Below are positions 24,703 to 35,223 of a stretch of 64,000 bases of DNA, piece after piece. Below the pieces are notes generated by a model. That model searched no databases and had not been told where the DNA came from. It worked only from the letters and a program-made list of their open reading frames with translations. Both the position numbers and the translations under genes were made by a program. This DNA is from Luscinia megarhynchos (taxonomy: Eukaryota; Chordata; Aves; Passeriformes; Turdidae). Each line of letters opens with the position of its first letter. Position 1 is the stretch's first letter. Where the stretch lies: contig CM067592.1 in NCBI GenBank assembly GCA_034336665.1, positions 42,809,761 through 42,873,760 on the forward strand, written 5' to 3'.

Positions 24703-25031
24703 CCAGACAGGGCCCCTTCTGGATCATGAGGAGGGCATGCTGCTAGCAGGCCAGCTACCAAACCCTGATGGCCCTGCTGGTGAACTTGGTCCAGTCCTTC
24801 CTGCCAGACTCCAGATATGTTGGCAGAATGAGAATGGTGTCACTGAAGCTGCCAGAGGAGCAGTCCCGACTTCATGTGCTCACTATGTTTTTGGTAAACT
24901 CCCCCTTTTCAGGCATCTGTGTTCAAATGGTAATCATGCACCATCAGCTTCTTTTCCAGGTGGAAAGGAATGGTGAATTTGGGTCCCCGAAGAATGGAGC
25001 TCAAACAGACGCTGTGCTCCTTCTGAGAGAG
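24703..25031 (+). other. Possible exon or decayed coding block, product unknown
   Basis: The block follows a good acceptor-like tract (TCATTCCTTCACAG, ending at 24702) and ends before a donor-like GAG|GTCAGT (GT at 25032). It is GC-richer than its surroundings. Two frames are open across most of it. One (24752 onward, in the register of the ATG at 24768) has a raised share of G/C at third positions in its first 50 codons and reads as a leucine-rich helix-like peptide. The other runs from upstream to a TGA at 24974. Two open frames at once, and no recognisable domain, argue for chance or a decayed copy. Confidence 0.15.
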
Positions 25032-26224
25032 GTCAGTACTTTCTCACTTTAAGAAATGGTTGTCCTGTCTCCTGGAGAGAATAAGGAAAATCCTTATATT
25101 ACCATATTTGCCTCATCCAAAGGGCTGTTGGTTATCTATTTCCTAGGGTTTGCTGAGATGCTTAGGAGGTGGGCTGATGGTGCTAAGCTCCAGCCAAAAA
25201 AGCGCTGTAGTTACATCTTTCTCCTATACACTATAGGGAAGACAAACTGCCACCTTCAAGGACTGTAAAAATTATGTCTAACCAGTCCCATGCTTCACCT
25301 AGATGTTGTTTGCTTTACAGGTCTTGAATGAAACCTAAAGTTTGTCAGAAGAACTGTAATTGATTTTATAATTGATAAAGCATGCCCTGCAAGCCCCTGA
25401 AGAACATAATTTACCAAAATGCAGCCATCTCACTGTGACTCAACACTTGTAACAACATGTTATGATTGAGGCTAGTGTTCTAGGTTCAGAGGTTCAAAGA
25501 TATTTAAATACATAGCTCCTATTCAAATTAATGAGATCCTGGGTAAAATAGTGTAATCCTTATGTATTTTATGATCAAACATTGACCGATATTTATGACA
25601 AAACTGTATGGTGTGGTTATTGGATTCAGGTCCAGTTCCATTAAGGTACCTTGCTCGAAAAAGCAAGTGATTTGAAGAGAACTGGGAATTCATCTTATTG
25701 CTGAACTCATGCCAACTGCTGAGCAACATAAGTAGAAACTGTGCCATAAACCATTTTATCCTAAACATAAATATCCTTAGGCCCTGTGGTTTATATTTTT
25801 AAATTCTTTATTTTGTAAAGAAAAACGTTTGCATGCATGCACTGAGCCCTAAGGAGACAAACACAAGAACGGCACAGAGAAAAATAACACCAGTATCCAG
25901 TTAAGCATCTTTAAATGGCAGCTATAACATTTTCAAGTCCCTTTTAAATGATATTGGACTAAAAGTTTGGGCATGCTTTTATATTAATTGGAGAAATGTT
26001 GCTTGGATGAAAGCCCCTCTTTCTGTCAGTAAATAGGCCATTGTTTCCTTGAAAGTGTTCAAGTCAGTGTCAAAAACAGTAAATAGAATTTGGTGCTGCC
26101 TCTAAGTCAAAAAAAAAAATCTTTTTTGGGTCTTCATTGCATAATGAGGAAGCTTGTGTAAAACACCAACAGGAGAAGCTGAGGTTCCTGAGAGTAAGAT
26201 TCAGAATTGTAAATTCCTTTCTTC
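25032..26224. other. Unique non-coding DNA
   Basis: No gene or repeat seen. A 12-base palindrome TGCATGCATGCA lies at 25830-25841. Confidence 0.5.
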
Positions 26225-28122
26225 ATAAGGAAAAGTGATCCAGTGTCTTGATAAGGCAAAAAGGAAGGTGTATACCCAGTGGAAGCAAGGTCAGGTGACA
26301 TGGGAAGAATATAGAGCTTGAAGCTTGAAGCTGGCCAGAATTTGAAGGACAATAAAAAGAGTTTTTTCAAATATATTAATAGAAAAAGGCAGCATAAAAA
26401 GAGCACTGTCCCATTTCAGGAGGAGGATGGTCATCTCACAAACAGGGACATGGACAAAGCAAGAGTGTTTGATGTGTTCTTTTTGTCTGTCATCAGTACA
26501 GATGACAGAAAAAGGCGGTCTCAGCCGGAAGACGACTGTGAGAATGATCAACTCTCAGTTAATCCTAACATTGTGCAGGATCTGCTGCTCCAGCTGGATC
26601 CCTGCCAATCTACAGGGCCCGAGGGGATTCATCCAAAAATCCTCAAAGAGCTGGTTGATGTGATCACAAAACCTCTCCCGTAGATTTCTGAAAGATCATG
26701 GGAATCCATGGAAATCCTAGCTAACTGGAAGCTGGTAAATGTTGTCACAATTGTCAAGAAGGGTGAGAAAGAGGACCCCAGAAACTACAGGCCTTCCAGT
26801 CTCCCTTCAGTGCCTGGTAAAAATTATTGAGATTGTTCTGGGAGATATTGAAAAATACCTGAAAGACAACACAATCACTGGTCACAACCAGCACAGATTC
26901 ATGAAGGGAAACGGCTTCCTGCTTATCGAATTTGATTTCTCTCTAGGAAGGGCGACCCACTCAGCTAATCAAGGGAAGCCAGTTGATATTATCTTTTTCA
27001 ATTTCAGCAAACCTTTTGATACCGTGTCTCACAGAATCCTTCTGGAGAAAATGTCCAGCCTACAGCTGGACAAACACAGGATGTGATGGGTGAGCAGCTG
27101 GCTCATGTGTCAGGCACAAAGGGTTACAGTGAATGGGTGACATCAGTCTGGGGACCTGTCACTGGTGGGGTACCACAGGGCTCCCTCCTCAGCCCTGTGC
27201 TCTTCAATGTCTTCATGAATGACTTGGACACAGGACTGGAAGGGATATGAAGGAAGTTTGCAGATGATACAGAACTGGGAGAAGCTGTTGACTCCCTTGA
27301 AGGCAAGGAGGCCCTGCAGAGAGATCTTCACAACTTACAGGGCTGGGCAATCACCACCTGTATGAAGTTCAAGGGAGAGTGCTGGATTCTGCATCTGGGA
27401 TGGGGCAACCCTGGGTGTATGGAATGCCTGGGAATGAGATGCTGGAAAGCGGCTTGGGGGTCCTGTTTGATGGCAAGTTGAACATGAGTGCCCTGGCAGC
27501 CAGGAGGGCCAGCTCTGTCCTGGGGTGCATCAGGCACAGCATCACCAGCTGGACAAGGGAGGGGATTGTCCCACTCTGCTGTGCACTGGGGCAGCCTCAA
27601 CTCGAGTGCTGGGGGCAGTTCTATTACAAAGACATTGAGCTATTAGAGAGTGTCCAAAGGAGGGCAATTAAGATGGTGAAGGGACTTAAGGGGAAGCTGT
27701 ATGAGGAGTGGCTGAGATGACTTGGCTGCTCAGGCTGGAGAAGAGGAGACTGAGAGGAGACCTCATTGCTCTAACAACTTCCTCATGAAGGGAAGAGGCA
27801 GGCACTGATCTCTTCTCTCTGGTGACCAGTGACGGGACCCGAGGAAACAGCTTGAAATTGTGTCAGGGCAGATATAGGTTAGATATTAGAAAAAAGGCTT
27901 TTCACCCAGGGGGTGGTTGGGCACTGGAACAGGCCTCCCAGGGAAGTTGGTCTTGGGGGTTCCTGGCTGAGTTCATGTTCTGTTGGTCTGATAGGGTTCA
28001 AAAAGCATTTGAACGATACTCTTGGGTACACGACGTGATTCTTGGGAATGGTACTGTACAGGGCTGGACTTCATGATCCTTGATGGCCTCTTCCAACTCA
28101 CCTTACTCTATGATTCTGTGAT
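26225..28122 (+). mobile_element. CR1 LINE, longest copy (about 1.9 kb), ORF2 pseudogene plus 3' UTR
   Basis: The copy is 5'-truncated and starts within the linker before the reverse transcriptase (VYTQWKQGQVTWEEYRA at 26268). It continues through DNKKSFFKYINRK, DPRNYRPSSLPS-like sequence, [12 protein letters not shown] (about 26994-27029), [20 protein letters not shown] and the catalytic FADDTELG (27257-27280), whose aspartates are intact. It then runs through the ORF end to the 3' UTR and a terminal CTATGATTCTGTGAT. It is nonetheless dead: stops occur at 26681, 27084 and 27248 and the frame changes several times. The stops at 27084 and 27248 sit where arginine is usual, consistent with CGA-to-TGA decay. 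There is no endonuclease region. Confidence 0.93.
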
Positions 28123-28259
28123 TTAATTGCTGAAAAGTTGTAATATTTTAAAAGAGGAGAGTCTTTTACAAAAATATTTTTTGTATTTTTTTAGACTCAT
28201 TTTATTTCTCTCCTCCTGTTGTCTCCTCTCTCCTCATCACCTGAAATCGTAGTTCCAGC

Positions 28260-28790
28260 ATGGAAACCTCAAGGAGATAGCAGAACCTTCCTCCTGAGCT
28301 ATGGCATCTTTAACAACGATTCAAATACTTCTCACTTGCTTCCCCTCCCATTTCATGCTGCAGCAGGACGGAGATGAGAATTGGAAGTAAAAAGGTAAAG
28401 ACCACAGGTTGAGGTAAGAACAATTTACTGGAAACAGCAATGAGATAGAAAGCAGAAGGTAACAGAAATAAAATTAATTTTAAAAGTATACAAAAAAGAG
28501 GGTGATTCACATGCAAAAACTCTCACTGGGGACCCTGAGACAATGAAACAGTTGGTGTCTTCCCTCGGCCTGCTGAGTTTGTTTGACTGAAACCTACACA
28601 CATCTCAGAAGTCCAGAATCCCTTCCCTCTGTGACAGCAATGACCTGAGGCGGTGTAGATAACCTGTGTCTCCCGGCCAAGACTAGGACAATGGAGAACA
28701 GTCTTTACCCACAGCTGAAAAGCATGGCTTTGTACTTCAGCCATGCTCACCTAACAATGGGCTCTGCTGGAAGAGGTGCTAATATTGCTG
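28260..28790 (-). mobile_element. Probable endogenous retrovirus LTR fragment, minus strand
   Basis: The plus-strand text 28350-28435 (GAGAATTGGAAGTAAAAAGG, then GGTTGAGGTAAGAACAATTTACT) resembles, in reverse, the U5/R part of common avian ERV LTRs, where an A-rich block is followed by GGTTGAGATAAGAACAGTTTA. Downstream, GCAAAAACTCTCACTGGGGACC and CACAGCTGAAAAGCATGGCTTTG also recall such LTRs. The AACAATTTACT core is shared with the second fragment at 30284. Clear TG...CA ends and target-site duplications were not found, so the boundaries are approximate and the copy is probably old and eroded. Family assignment is from memory of the style, not from a search. Confidence 0.5.
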
Positions 28791-30175
28791 CACCTCAGCT
28801 CCTTGCTCTGTCAAACCAAGAGATCACCCAGCTGAGAAAGAGTATGAAGCAAAATATTCATTTATTTTAAATCACAAATTTTATTTACCACATATTGGCT
28901 AATGGAAGTGACTCCCATATAGGTGCACAGACCCAACTGTAGTGTCCATTCAAAGCTGATGCCATCAAGAGAGATTGACCAACTCTAAAAATTTATACAC
29001 GAGGAATAATTTGTGCAGGACTCCTTTCACAACCTGTGTCTTACCAGGGAAATGTAAAGCACAGGAGAAAAATCACTGTTCTTAATGTTATATTGAAGTT
29101 GGTAGTGTATCAGTATAGTGCGTTTCCCACACATTGTTTTCTTTGCATGTCTCTAGGTATTATTTCCCACTCAAGAGGGCTTTCATATCTGCTCTATCTG
29201 TTTGCAGATGCACCTTCAGTGTGCTAGGCCACAGGGAATGGCAACTGTAAGCCTTGAGGTCTGTATCCTCCCTTCCAGTTACGCATGATCACTTCTTAAA
29301 TATTAAGGTGGCAGTTGCAAATGAAAAAAGGGTAAGTATTGTAGCAGATAATATCTTCCCTACTGTTATTTGTCACATCTTGCCTATCACTGTTCAACAT
29401 GATGTAGTCCTTAAAATGCAAAGCAAAGCATCAGAAATAAGGGTGGTCAGAATCTTGACGACATAGTTCAAGCATTCCTCAGCTTCTTTGGCTGTTAGAA
29501 AAATGAGCAGGGAACAGCAAGACAACACTTCCCTCTTAACAAACTGTGTAATAATCTGAAATGCAACTCATTTGGAAGAAAAGAATTTATGCATTAAAGT
29601 GTAACTTTGAAATTTGTATTTGAAACTTGTATTTCCCTCATTGGAAGCTTTGTTTCTGTCTTTTAATGTTTTTGCATTGCATCTACTCATGTTAGCTACT
29701 AGTAATCCCTCATGTCAGAGCAGCTCACTTGCTTTTGGCTGATTACCTGATGATCTTTTAGGAAATGCCTGTAGATCAAGAAAATAGAATTATTCCTTCC
29801 CTGACAAGCCTTACTGTGTATTTCTACAAGGTGACATTAAAAACACGACATAGTGACATAAAACTTCATCCAATTCATTAAACCAAGTTATGACATATAA
29901 GGGGATGAGAAGGAAAAAAAGTCACCAGGATCAAACTTGATATTTAAATGCTTTAATAAGGCAAACCAGAATGACATTCTTGAGGCAGCTCCATCTCGCC
30001 ATCTTAACACCCCCACCTGGTCAGCTAAACTGCAAGTTGCTAATGACAGCCATGGTATGTTCAGAGAAGTTGACAATAATGCTGTTTTGAAGATGTCCCA
30101 ATCTTAACAGATGGTATTTGTGTAAAGTGAGGGGCAGGATTTACCCTAAATTTTCTTGCAGCACTTACTGCAAGG
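28791..30175. other. Unique non-coding DNA
   Basis: No gene was recognised. 28850-28895 is AT-rich with TTTATT motifs, which would read AATAAA on the minus strand. Confidence 0.45.
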
Positions 30176-30860
30176 TGCTGGTTTTAACGACTAGCAGGGA
30201 AGTAAATTTCAAACAAGCCTCACCATTTTGCCCCAACCATTCCAATAATGGAGGAACAACAAGGAGAAAATATAAATTGGAATAACAATTTACTAAATTC
30301 GTGATAGCCCGTGCAGTATTAATGACAAAAAATATATAAAAGAGAGAGGGACCCACAAAAAGTTATTCAGCGCTGGGAACAACAACAAAAAAAGCTTTCC
30401 TAAAGCAGTGCTGCCCATGTGGCTTCCAGACAAAGGCAATATGGTGAGAAGAGCTCTCATGGCTTAAAATCCTTCCTTGATCCCAAGTCTGAAATAAACA
30501 CCAAACAAACCACAACGAATTGGGACAAACCAAGTCCCTTGGGAGCTAGATCATCCTGTTGTGCTGTGCTGCCTGCTCTTTTTCTGGACCGGTGTGCTTG
30601 GCTGTGTTCAGCAGTGCTCACCCAGCTCAGTCCTGGGGACACACATTCTGCTGGGCTTGAAGGAGTGGGGGGAGGAGTGGTGGCAGAGAGGGACCCCAAC
30701 ACCTTCTCTCTGGACAGAGCCAGGCAGGATGGAGAATTTCTGGCACTTGCTTCTTCTGGACGAAAACTTGCCACCACCAATGATAAAGGTGGTACAAAAT
30801 AAAAAACCCCTAAAAGCTTTTCTCTGCAACCAGGACAAATGGCTGCAGTTTTTGTATCAA
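30176..30860 (-). mobile_element. Probable second ERV LTR fragment, minus strand
   Basis: The left edge TGCTGGTTTTAACGACTAGC at 30176 resembles the reverse complement of avian LTR 3' ends (TGTxGTGGTTTAACCC type). It is followed by an A-rich zone with GGAATAACAATTTACTAAA (core at 30284-30294, shared with the 28.4 kb fragment). A GC-richer block of about 300 bases (30540-30780) would then be the U3. Open frames inside (30419-30802 plus, 30457-30780 minus) are therefore not regarded as genes. The right boundary is uncertain and no target-site duplication could be demonstrated. Confidence 0.42.
30333..30342 (+). promoter_or_regulatory. TATA-like sequence inside the LTR fragment
   Basis: TATATAAAAG is a textbook TATA match on the plus strand, opposite to the inferred LTR orientation. 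Probably fortuitous in an A-rich zone. Confidence 0.15.
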
Positions 30861-32267
30861 TGTTAGCTCCACTTCCATTACTGGAAGCCTCTGTTCTGTA
30901 GCGATGCTATGGTGTATTCCTCAAGGAGTGCGAGGTTCTTGCAGCACTCCCACTTGCTTCAGTGGCAGCTCTGCAGGGCCAGCCAGGCCTCCCAAAACAG
31001 CAAACAGGAAAGAAGGGAACTCCTGATTACCACGAAAAGCAAAATAAACAAAAAATATGCACTCTGGCTGACTCTAATGCCACATTCTTAGTAGAGCAGA
31101 TCATGCTGTTGAAAAAGTCCCAGGATATTTTAAACTGGTTTTATTCAGAAGGCAAACATGATGAATAACAGGCAAGGATATTCACTCAGACCATGATTCA
31201 TGAATTGCCCAAATGAAAGCAGTGATAATATTCATCAAGGATGGTGAAAAGATAAGGACATGCCAAACTGTTTTACTTTATTTTTATTCTGATTACATTT
31301 GTTCAAAACTGGCCTCATTAAGAAACCTTTCTGGCAAAGCTTTTCTTAAAAAAACAGTCCTTTTTTTCTCTGTCTATCAAAAGAAATATTTTCTCCTTGT
31401 TCTTAAGGCAAACTTTCCCTCTCACTGAGACTCCTGCAATGTGACAAGCCTGCATAATCCACTGTGTGAGATCTCCAATATAATTTGCATGATGTTGAGC
31501 AGCATAAAATGACATTTCAGGCAAAGGTATTTGAAAAATTCTGAAGAGTAGATTTTGTTTTTCAACCAGAGGAGGCTTGCAATGAGCCAAAACCAGATGA
31601 GAGCATTAACATTTAGGTGGGTAGTGACAGTGATGGTAATGGAAAAGGGTAAGATATGAAAAGAATGAACAATTATGATAATTTTGTTTGTTTCTCAAAA
31701 TCTGAGATAATGTGGATGACAGAATACAAACATGCTTCTGCAAGTATTTATTCCTCTATTTTCAAGTAACATATTATTTGTCATATGTGCATATTTATAA
31801 AAAAAATCTGAGTCTATTTTCTTATGTGTTTGCAACAACACATGAATTAAAATAGCCCACAGAATTAAAAAATAAAACCTTCCTCTGTAGTTGTCCTTTT
31901 CATTCAAGCAGTGTTTAGTAGAATAGGTAATGACACTCAGTTGCTGCTGTAGCTGACAGTAGACACTACTGAAAACAGGCCACAATTTAAAATATCATGT
32001 CTTGACAGAGTCATGTACATAATGACTTCATGTATTCAGGAAAAAAAACCAAAAAAACCTCCCAAACAGTCTAGTCCATTACATTGCAGACCTTAAGATG
32101 GCGAATACTTTGATAAAAATCTATCCAAGTTTTTAAGGACTTGAACCATGATTTAGATGGTTGAAGTTCCTACTTGACCTCAAGCTTTCTCTGACAACTT
32201 GACCAGGACACTTACTGTCACTTCAGTTTCCTTTGAAAAAGGAGATAATCCCTGTTTCACATTTTCA
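30861..32267. other. Unique non-coding DNA
   Basis: No gene, RNA or repeat recognised. Short A-runs occur at 31800 and 32040. Confidence 0.5.
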
Positions 32268-32963
32268 TATTGCAGGCTGGGGGATGAAGGGCTGGAGAGC
32301 AGCCCTGTGAGAAGGATTTGGGGGTGCTGGTGGGTGAGAGGCTGCACATGGCCCAGCCATGGGCACTCCCAGCCCAGAAACCAAACGTGTCCTGCAGCGT
32401 GGGCAGCAGGGAGGGAGGGGATTCTGCCCCTCTGCTCTGCTCTGTGAGACCCCAGCTGGAGCCCTGCACCCAGCCCTGGGGTCCCTGCACAGAAAGGACA
32501 CAGAACTGCTAGAGTGAGTCCAGAGGAGGCCATGAAGAAGATCAGAAGGCTGAAGCACATATTTTCTCCTACAAAGACAGGCTGAGAGGCTTGGGACTCT
32601 TCAGCCTGGTGAAAAGAAGGCTCCAGGGACATCTTAGAGCAGTCTTCCAGTGAAGCCTTTCATGTGAAGTGGGCCAACAGGAAAACAGGAGGACTTTTTG
32701 CAAGGGAGAATGGCTTTAAACTGAAAGAGCCGAGGTTCAGACTAGATATTAGGAAAAAATCTTTTATGGTGAGGGAAGTGAGATACTGTAATAGGTAACT
32801 CAGGGAATCTGTGGATGCACGATCTCTGGCAGTGCTCAAGGCCAGGAGTTTTGAGAAACCTGGTGTAATAGAAGATGTCCCTGCTTGTGGCAGTGGAGTT
32901 GTAACTAGGTGATCTTTAAGATCTCTTCTAAATAAAATAATTTCATAGTTCTATGATTCTATA
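32268..32963 (+). mobile_element. CR1 LINE 3' fragment with intact 3' end
   Basis: The copy is 5'-truncated within the last third of ORF2 (GGATTTGGGGGTGCTGGTGG corresponds to the 'DLGVLVD' region). It passes through the usual GAGACCCCAGCTGGAGCCCTG and GACTAGATATTAGGAAAAAA blocks. It ends with CTTTAAGATCTCTTCTAAA, then TTCTATGATTCTAT. Many small indels destroy the frame. Long antisense frames here (32180-32632 and others) are shadows. Confidence 0.9.
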
Positions 32964-33732
32964 TTTGGGTGGCAGAGTTGTTGACACAAGAAGCAAACTC
33001 TTACGTTCTCAAATGAAGACTCCCATATGAATGTGACTTCTACCAGGTCCACCAGAGATCCACCAGATCATATAACATCTTCTCCCTAGGGTACAGCTGA
33101 ATAATGAAAGTTTTCAGTAAAAGTCAAGCAGAGACTATTGTCGAAATAGTGTGGCAGTAATCTTTGTCACGCATTGTTAAAAACTAACACTGGGAAGGTA
33201 GCTAGCCAAGGTGTGGAGATCTGATGTTGAGGAAAGAGTGCCTGCACAGAGATCTAGCATTGCCTTTGCCAACCTTTTAGTCATCCCAAAATGTACTATT
33301 AGGTAAGCATCCAGATATGAAGCCCAGGCTTCATACCTAAGCTTGTTTTTCAAACCTAAGCTGCAAATCTAAGCTTGACTTCTGCCTATCATCATGCTGG
33401 AGGGATTCTCTTTCACACAGGCAGTACTGAGACAGTGACCACTCTACATTGGTTATTTGAAAAGTGGCAACAATTTTCTAGGTGCTTTGAAGAGCGTTTT
33501 GCGGCACTGAATTTAATTGTGAAGGTTATGAGTGGAAGAACAAACACTTGGTGCTGTTGGGGAACTGTGAGAAATACAAGAAGTTGTATTATCATTACCT
33601 CAGGCAGTGTAGGGCAGATTTCTTTCCTTATCCATCATTTTTCATTCAGGGACAAAGTTGGTAGCATGATAGCAGCAGAAAGATAATATTTTTTTTACAC
33701 AGTTCAATAACCATTGTATATTTGCCTTGCAG
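32964..33732. other. Unique DNA upstream of the exon candidate
   Basis: No repeat recognised. The last bases, TGTATATTTGCCTTGCAG, form a fair splice-acceptor sequence for the candidate exon at 33733. Confidence 0.45.
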
Positions 33733-33960
33733 TACACACAACGTACCATCACACAATGCCTATCTATCCTGCATCATTGTCATCCCAGCAGAAACCTCAT
33801 TTACTCCATCAACCTAGGCTGCAAGACCAAAACCCACTGCTGCTGCCCAAGAGAGTCCCAGCCCAGTGCATTGAAGCACAGCTACTGGACCTACAGGGGT
33901 GGCGGCTGTCTCACCAAGAACTTTCGCAAGTCTGGCAACAGCAGTTGCCAGCTGCCAAAA
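33733..33960 (+). CDS. Candidate internal coding exon, cysteine-rich, product unknown
   Basis: The block is bounded by an acceptor-like TTTGCCTTGCAG (AG at 33731-33732) and a GT at 33961 (AAAA|GTAAAC, a weak donor). It is exactly 228 bases long, 76 codons with no stop, in phase 0-0. Third positions are about two-thirds G or C, clearly above the local background, with long runs of codons ending in C. The peptide carries eight cysteines, including a CCC triplet near residues 36-38 (HCCCPRES) and a GGGCLTKNFRKSG stretch, suggesting a disulphide-rich extracellular segment. I do not recognise the family. The frame would run on to a stop at 34000 if unspliced. A second frame (33714-34004) is also open, which weakens the case. 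It could be a real exon of a poorly known gene, a lost gene relic or chance. Confidence 0.3.
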
Positions 33961-35205
33961 GTAAACAGCAGACATTTTTCATTTATGCAGGCCCATTGAA
34001 ATGAGTCTTTTCTTCTGGCTCATACAAGTCTCCGGACATCTTATTTGCTACAGATATTTTGCAAGACCCATTCCTGCAATTTGACTCACTGAAATAAGAC
34101 AGTGTTTATTTCTATTAGGAATGATGGTGGCTAAATTCTTACCACAGCTGGATATGGTACGGTGCTCTCATTGTTTATCTCTGCATCTCTACCCATTATG
34201 GTTCCAGTTCAGTCTGGAGAAAGTGTAATGAATATCACTGGGAAGTAATTGAATACTTTTCCATGGGTGATCATCACGCAAGTCAGGATAGAATATATCC
34301 TCTGAGATCTTCAACTGGAGTAGCTTGTGCTCATTTGACTTATAAATTTGGCTCTGCAGGAGGAAAACTGATAGATTTCTGGCTGTCTTATTTAATAGAA
34401 ACCCACTGACAACTTTGAGGGCTGTGTAGGTTTTGTTCTTTTCCAGTGCAAGGCCAGACCTATATTCTACAGATAAAGGTTGACCTGCAAAACTCCTTTC
34501 CCTGTGAAGTTTGAGATTTTTGTCTACAGAGGGTGGTACTTCAGATAAAATGTCATAGCATAATTTTATCTATCTTTGTGCTATCAGCCTTGAAATAAAC
34601 TCTGTTACCATATAAGTTTATTTCAGGAAATAAAATAATGCAAATGTTAAAAGAGTCCTACTGTACTTGAAAGCTTATGTATTTTTCCAATTTTATCTGT
34701 TGCTCTAATAACAGATATTACCATTCTTTTCCCCCACACAAACCTTGCCTTGTTTTTTCCTTACATTCTTAGCCATTGAAAAGGTACAAAAATCAGGAAA
34801 TGGTCTAAAGGGAGATTAGGTAGCTAAAGTACTTCTTCCATATAGATACCTTTTTTAGCTAGGCCAAATACATCCCACTGATGCAGTATGCCATTTAACA
34901 TTTCTTTCTTTTGCTGCGTGTTAGCTGATTCCCTTTCTGCTCAGCAAGTCTTAGTCCTGTTCAAATATGCACACTGACTGCTTTTTTTCTAAACCAATGT
35001 ACCTATTATCATCACAATGCCCAGGGCATTTGAGTTCCAAGGAGAATATAGATTTATTGCATAGCTTTGGTAGGTACTGTAACATAGCTACGTTTGTGCC
35101 CAATTTTTGTGGCTACTCTTGACTGGACTTAATTATCATATTTTCTGTCAGAACCAAGAGATGCCTCAGGAGACTTAATTTGTGGTAGAAACAGACAGAA
35201 AAAGT
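33961..35205. other. Unique AT-rich DNA
   Basis: No second exon candidate with matching phase could be recognised. No transposon seen. Confidence 0.5.
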
Positions 35206-35223
35206 AAAAAAAAAAAAAAAAAA
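35206..35223 (+). repeat. Poly(A) tract, 18 bases
   Basis: An uninterrupted run of 18 A. The sequence to its left shows no recognisable retrocopy, so it is treated as a simple tract. Confidence 0.9.

Noticed and set aside
25830..25841. TGCATGCATGCA palindrome as a paired splicing-regulator (RBFOX-type) site
   Set aside because: No nearby exon is supported, and a 12-base palindrome in 64 kb is not rare enough to claim function.
30419..30802. 127-codon plus-strand frame and its 107-codon antisense partner
   Set aside because: Both lie within the GC-richer part of a probable LTR fragment and neither has a recognisable domain.
32180..32632. 150-codon minus-strand frame
   Set aside because: It is antisense to a plus-strand CR1 fragment.
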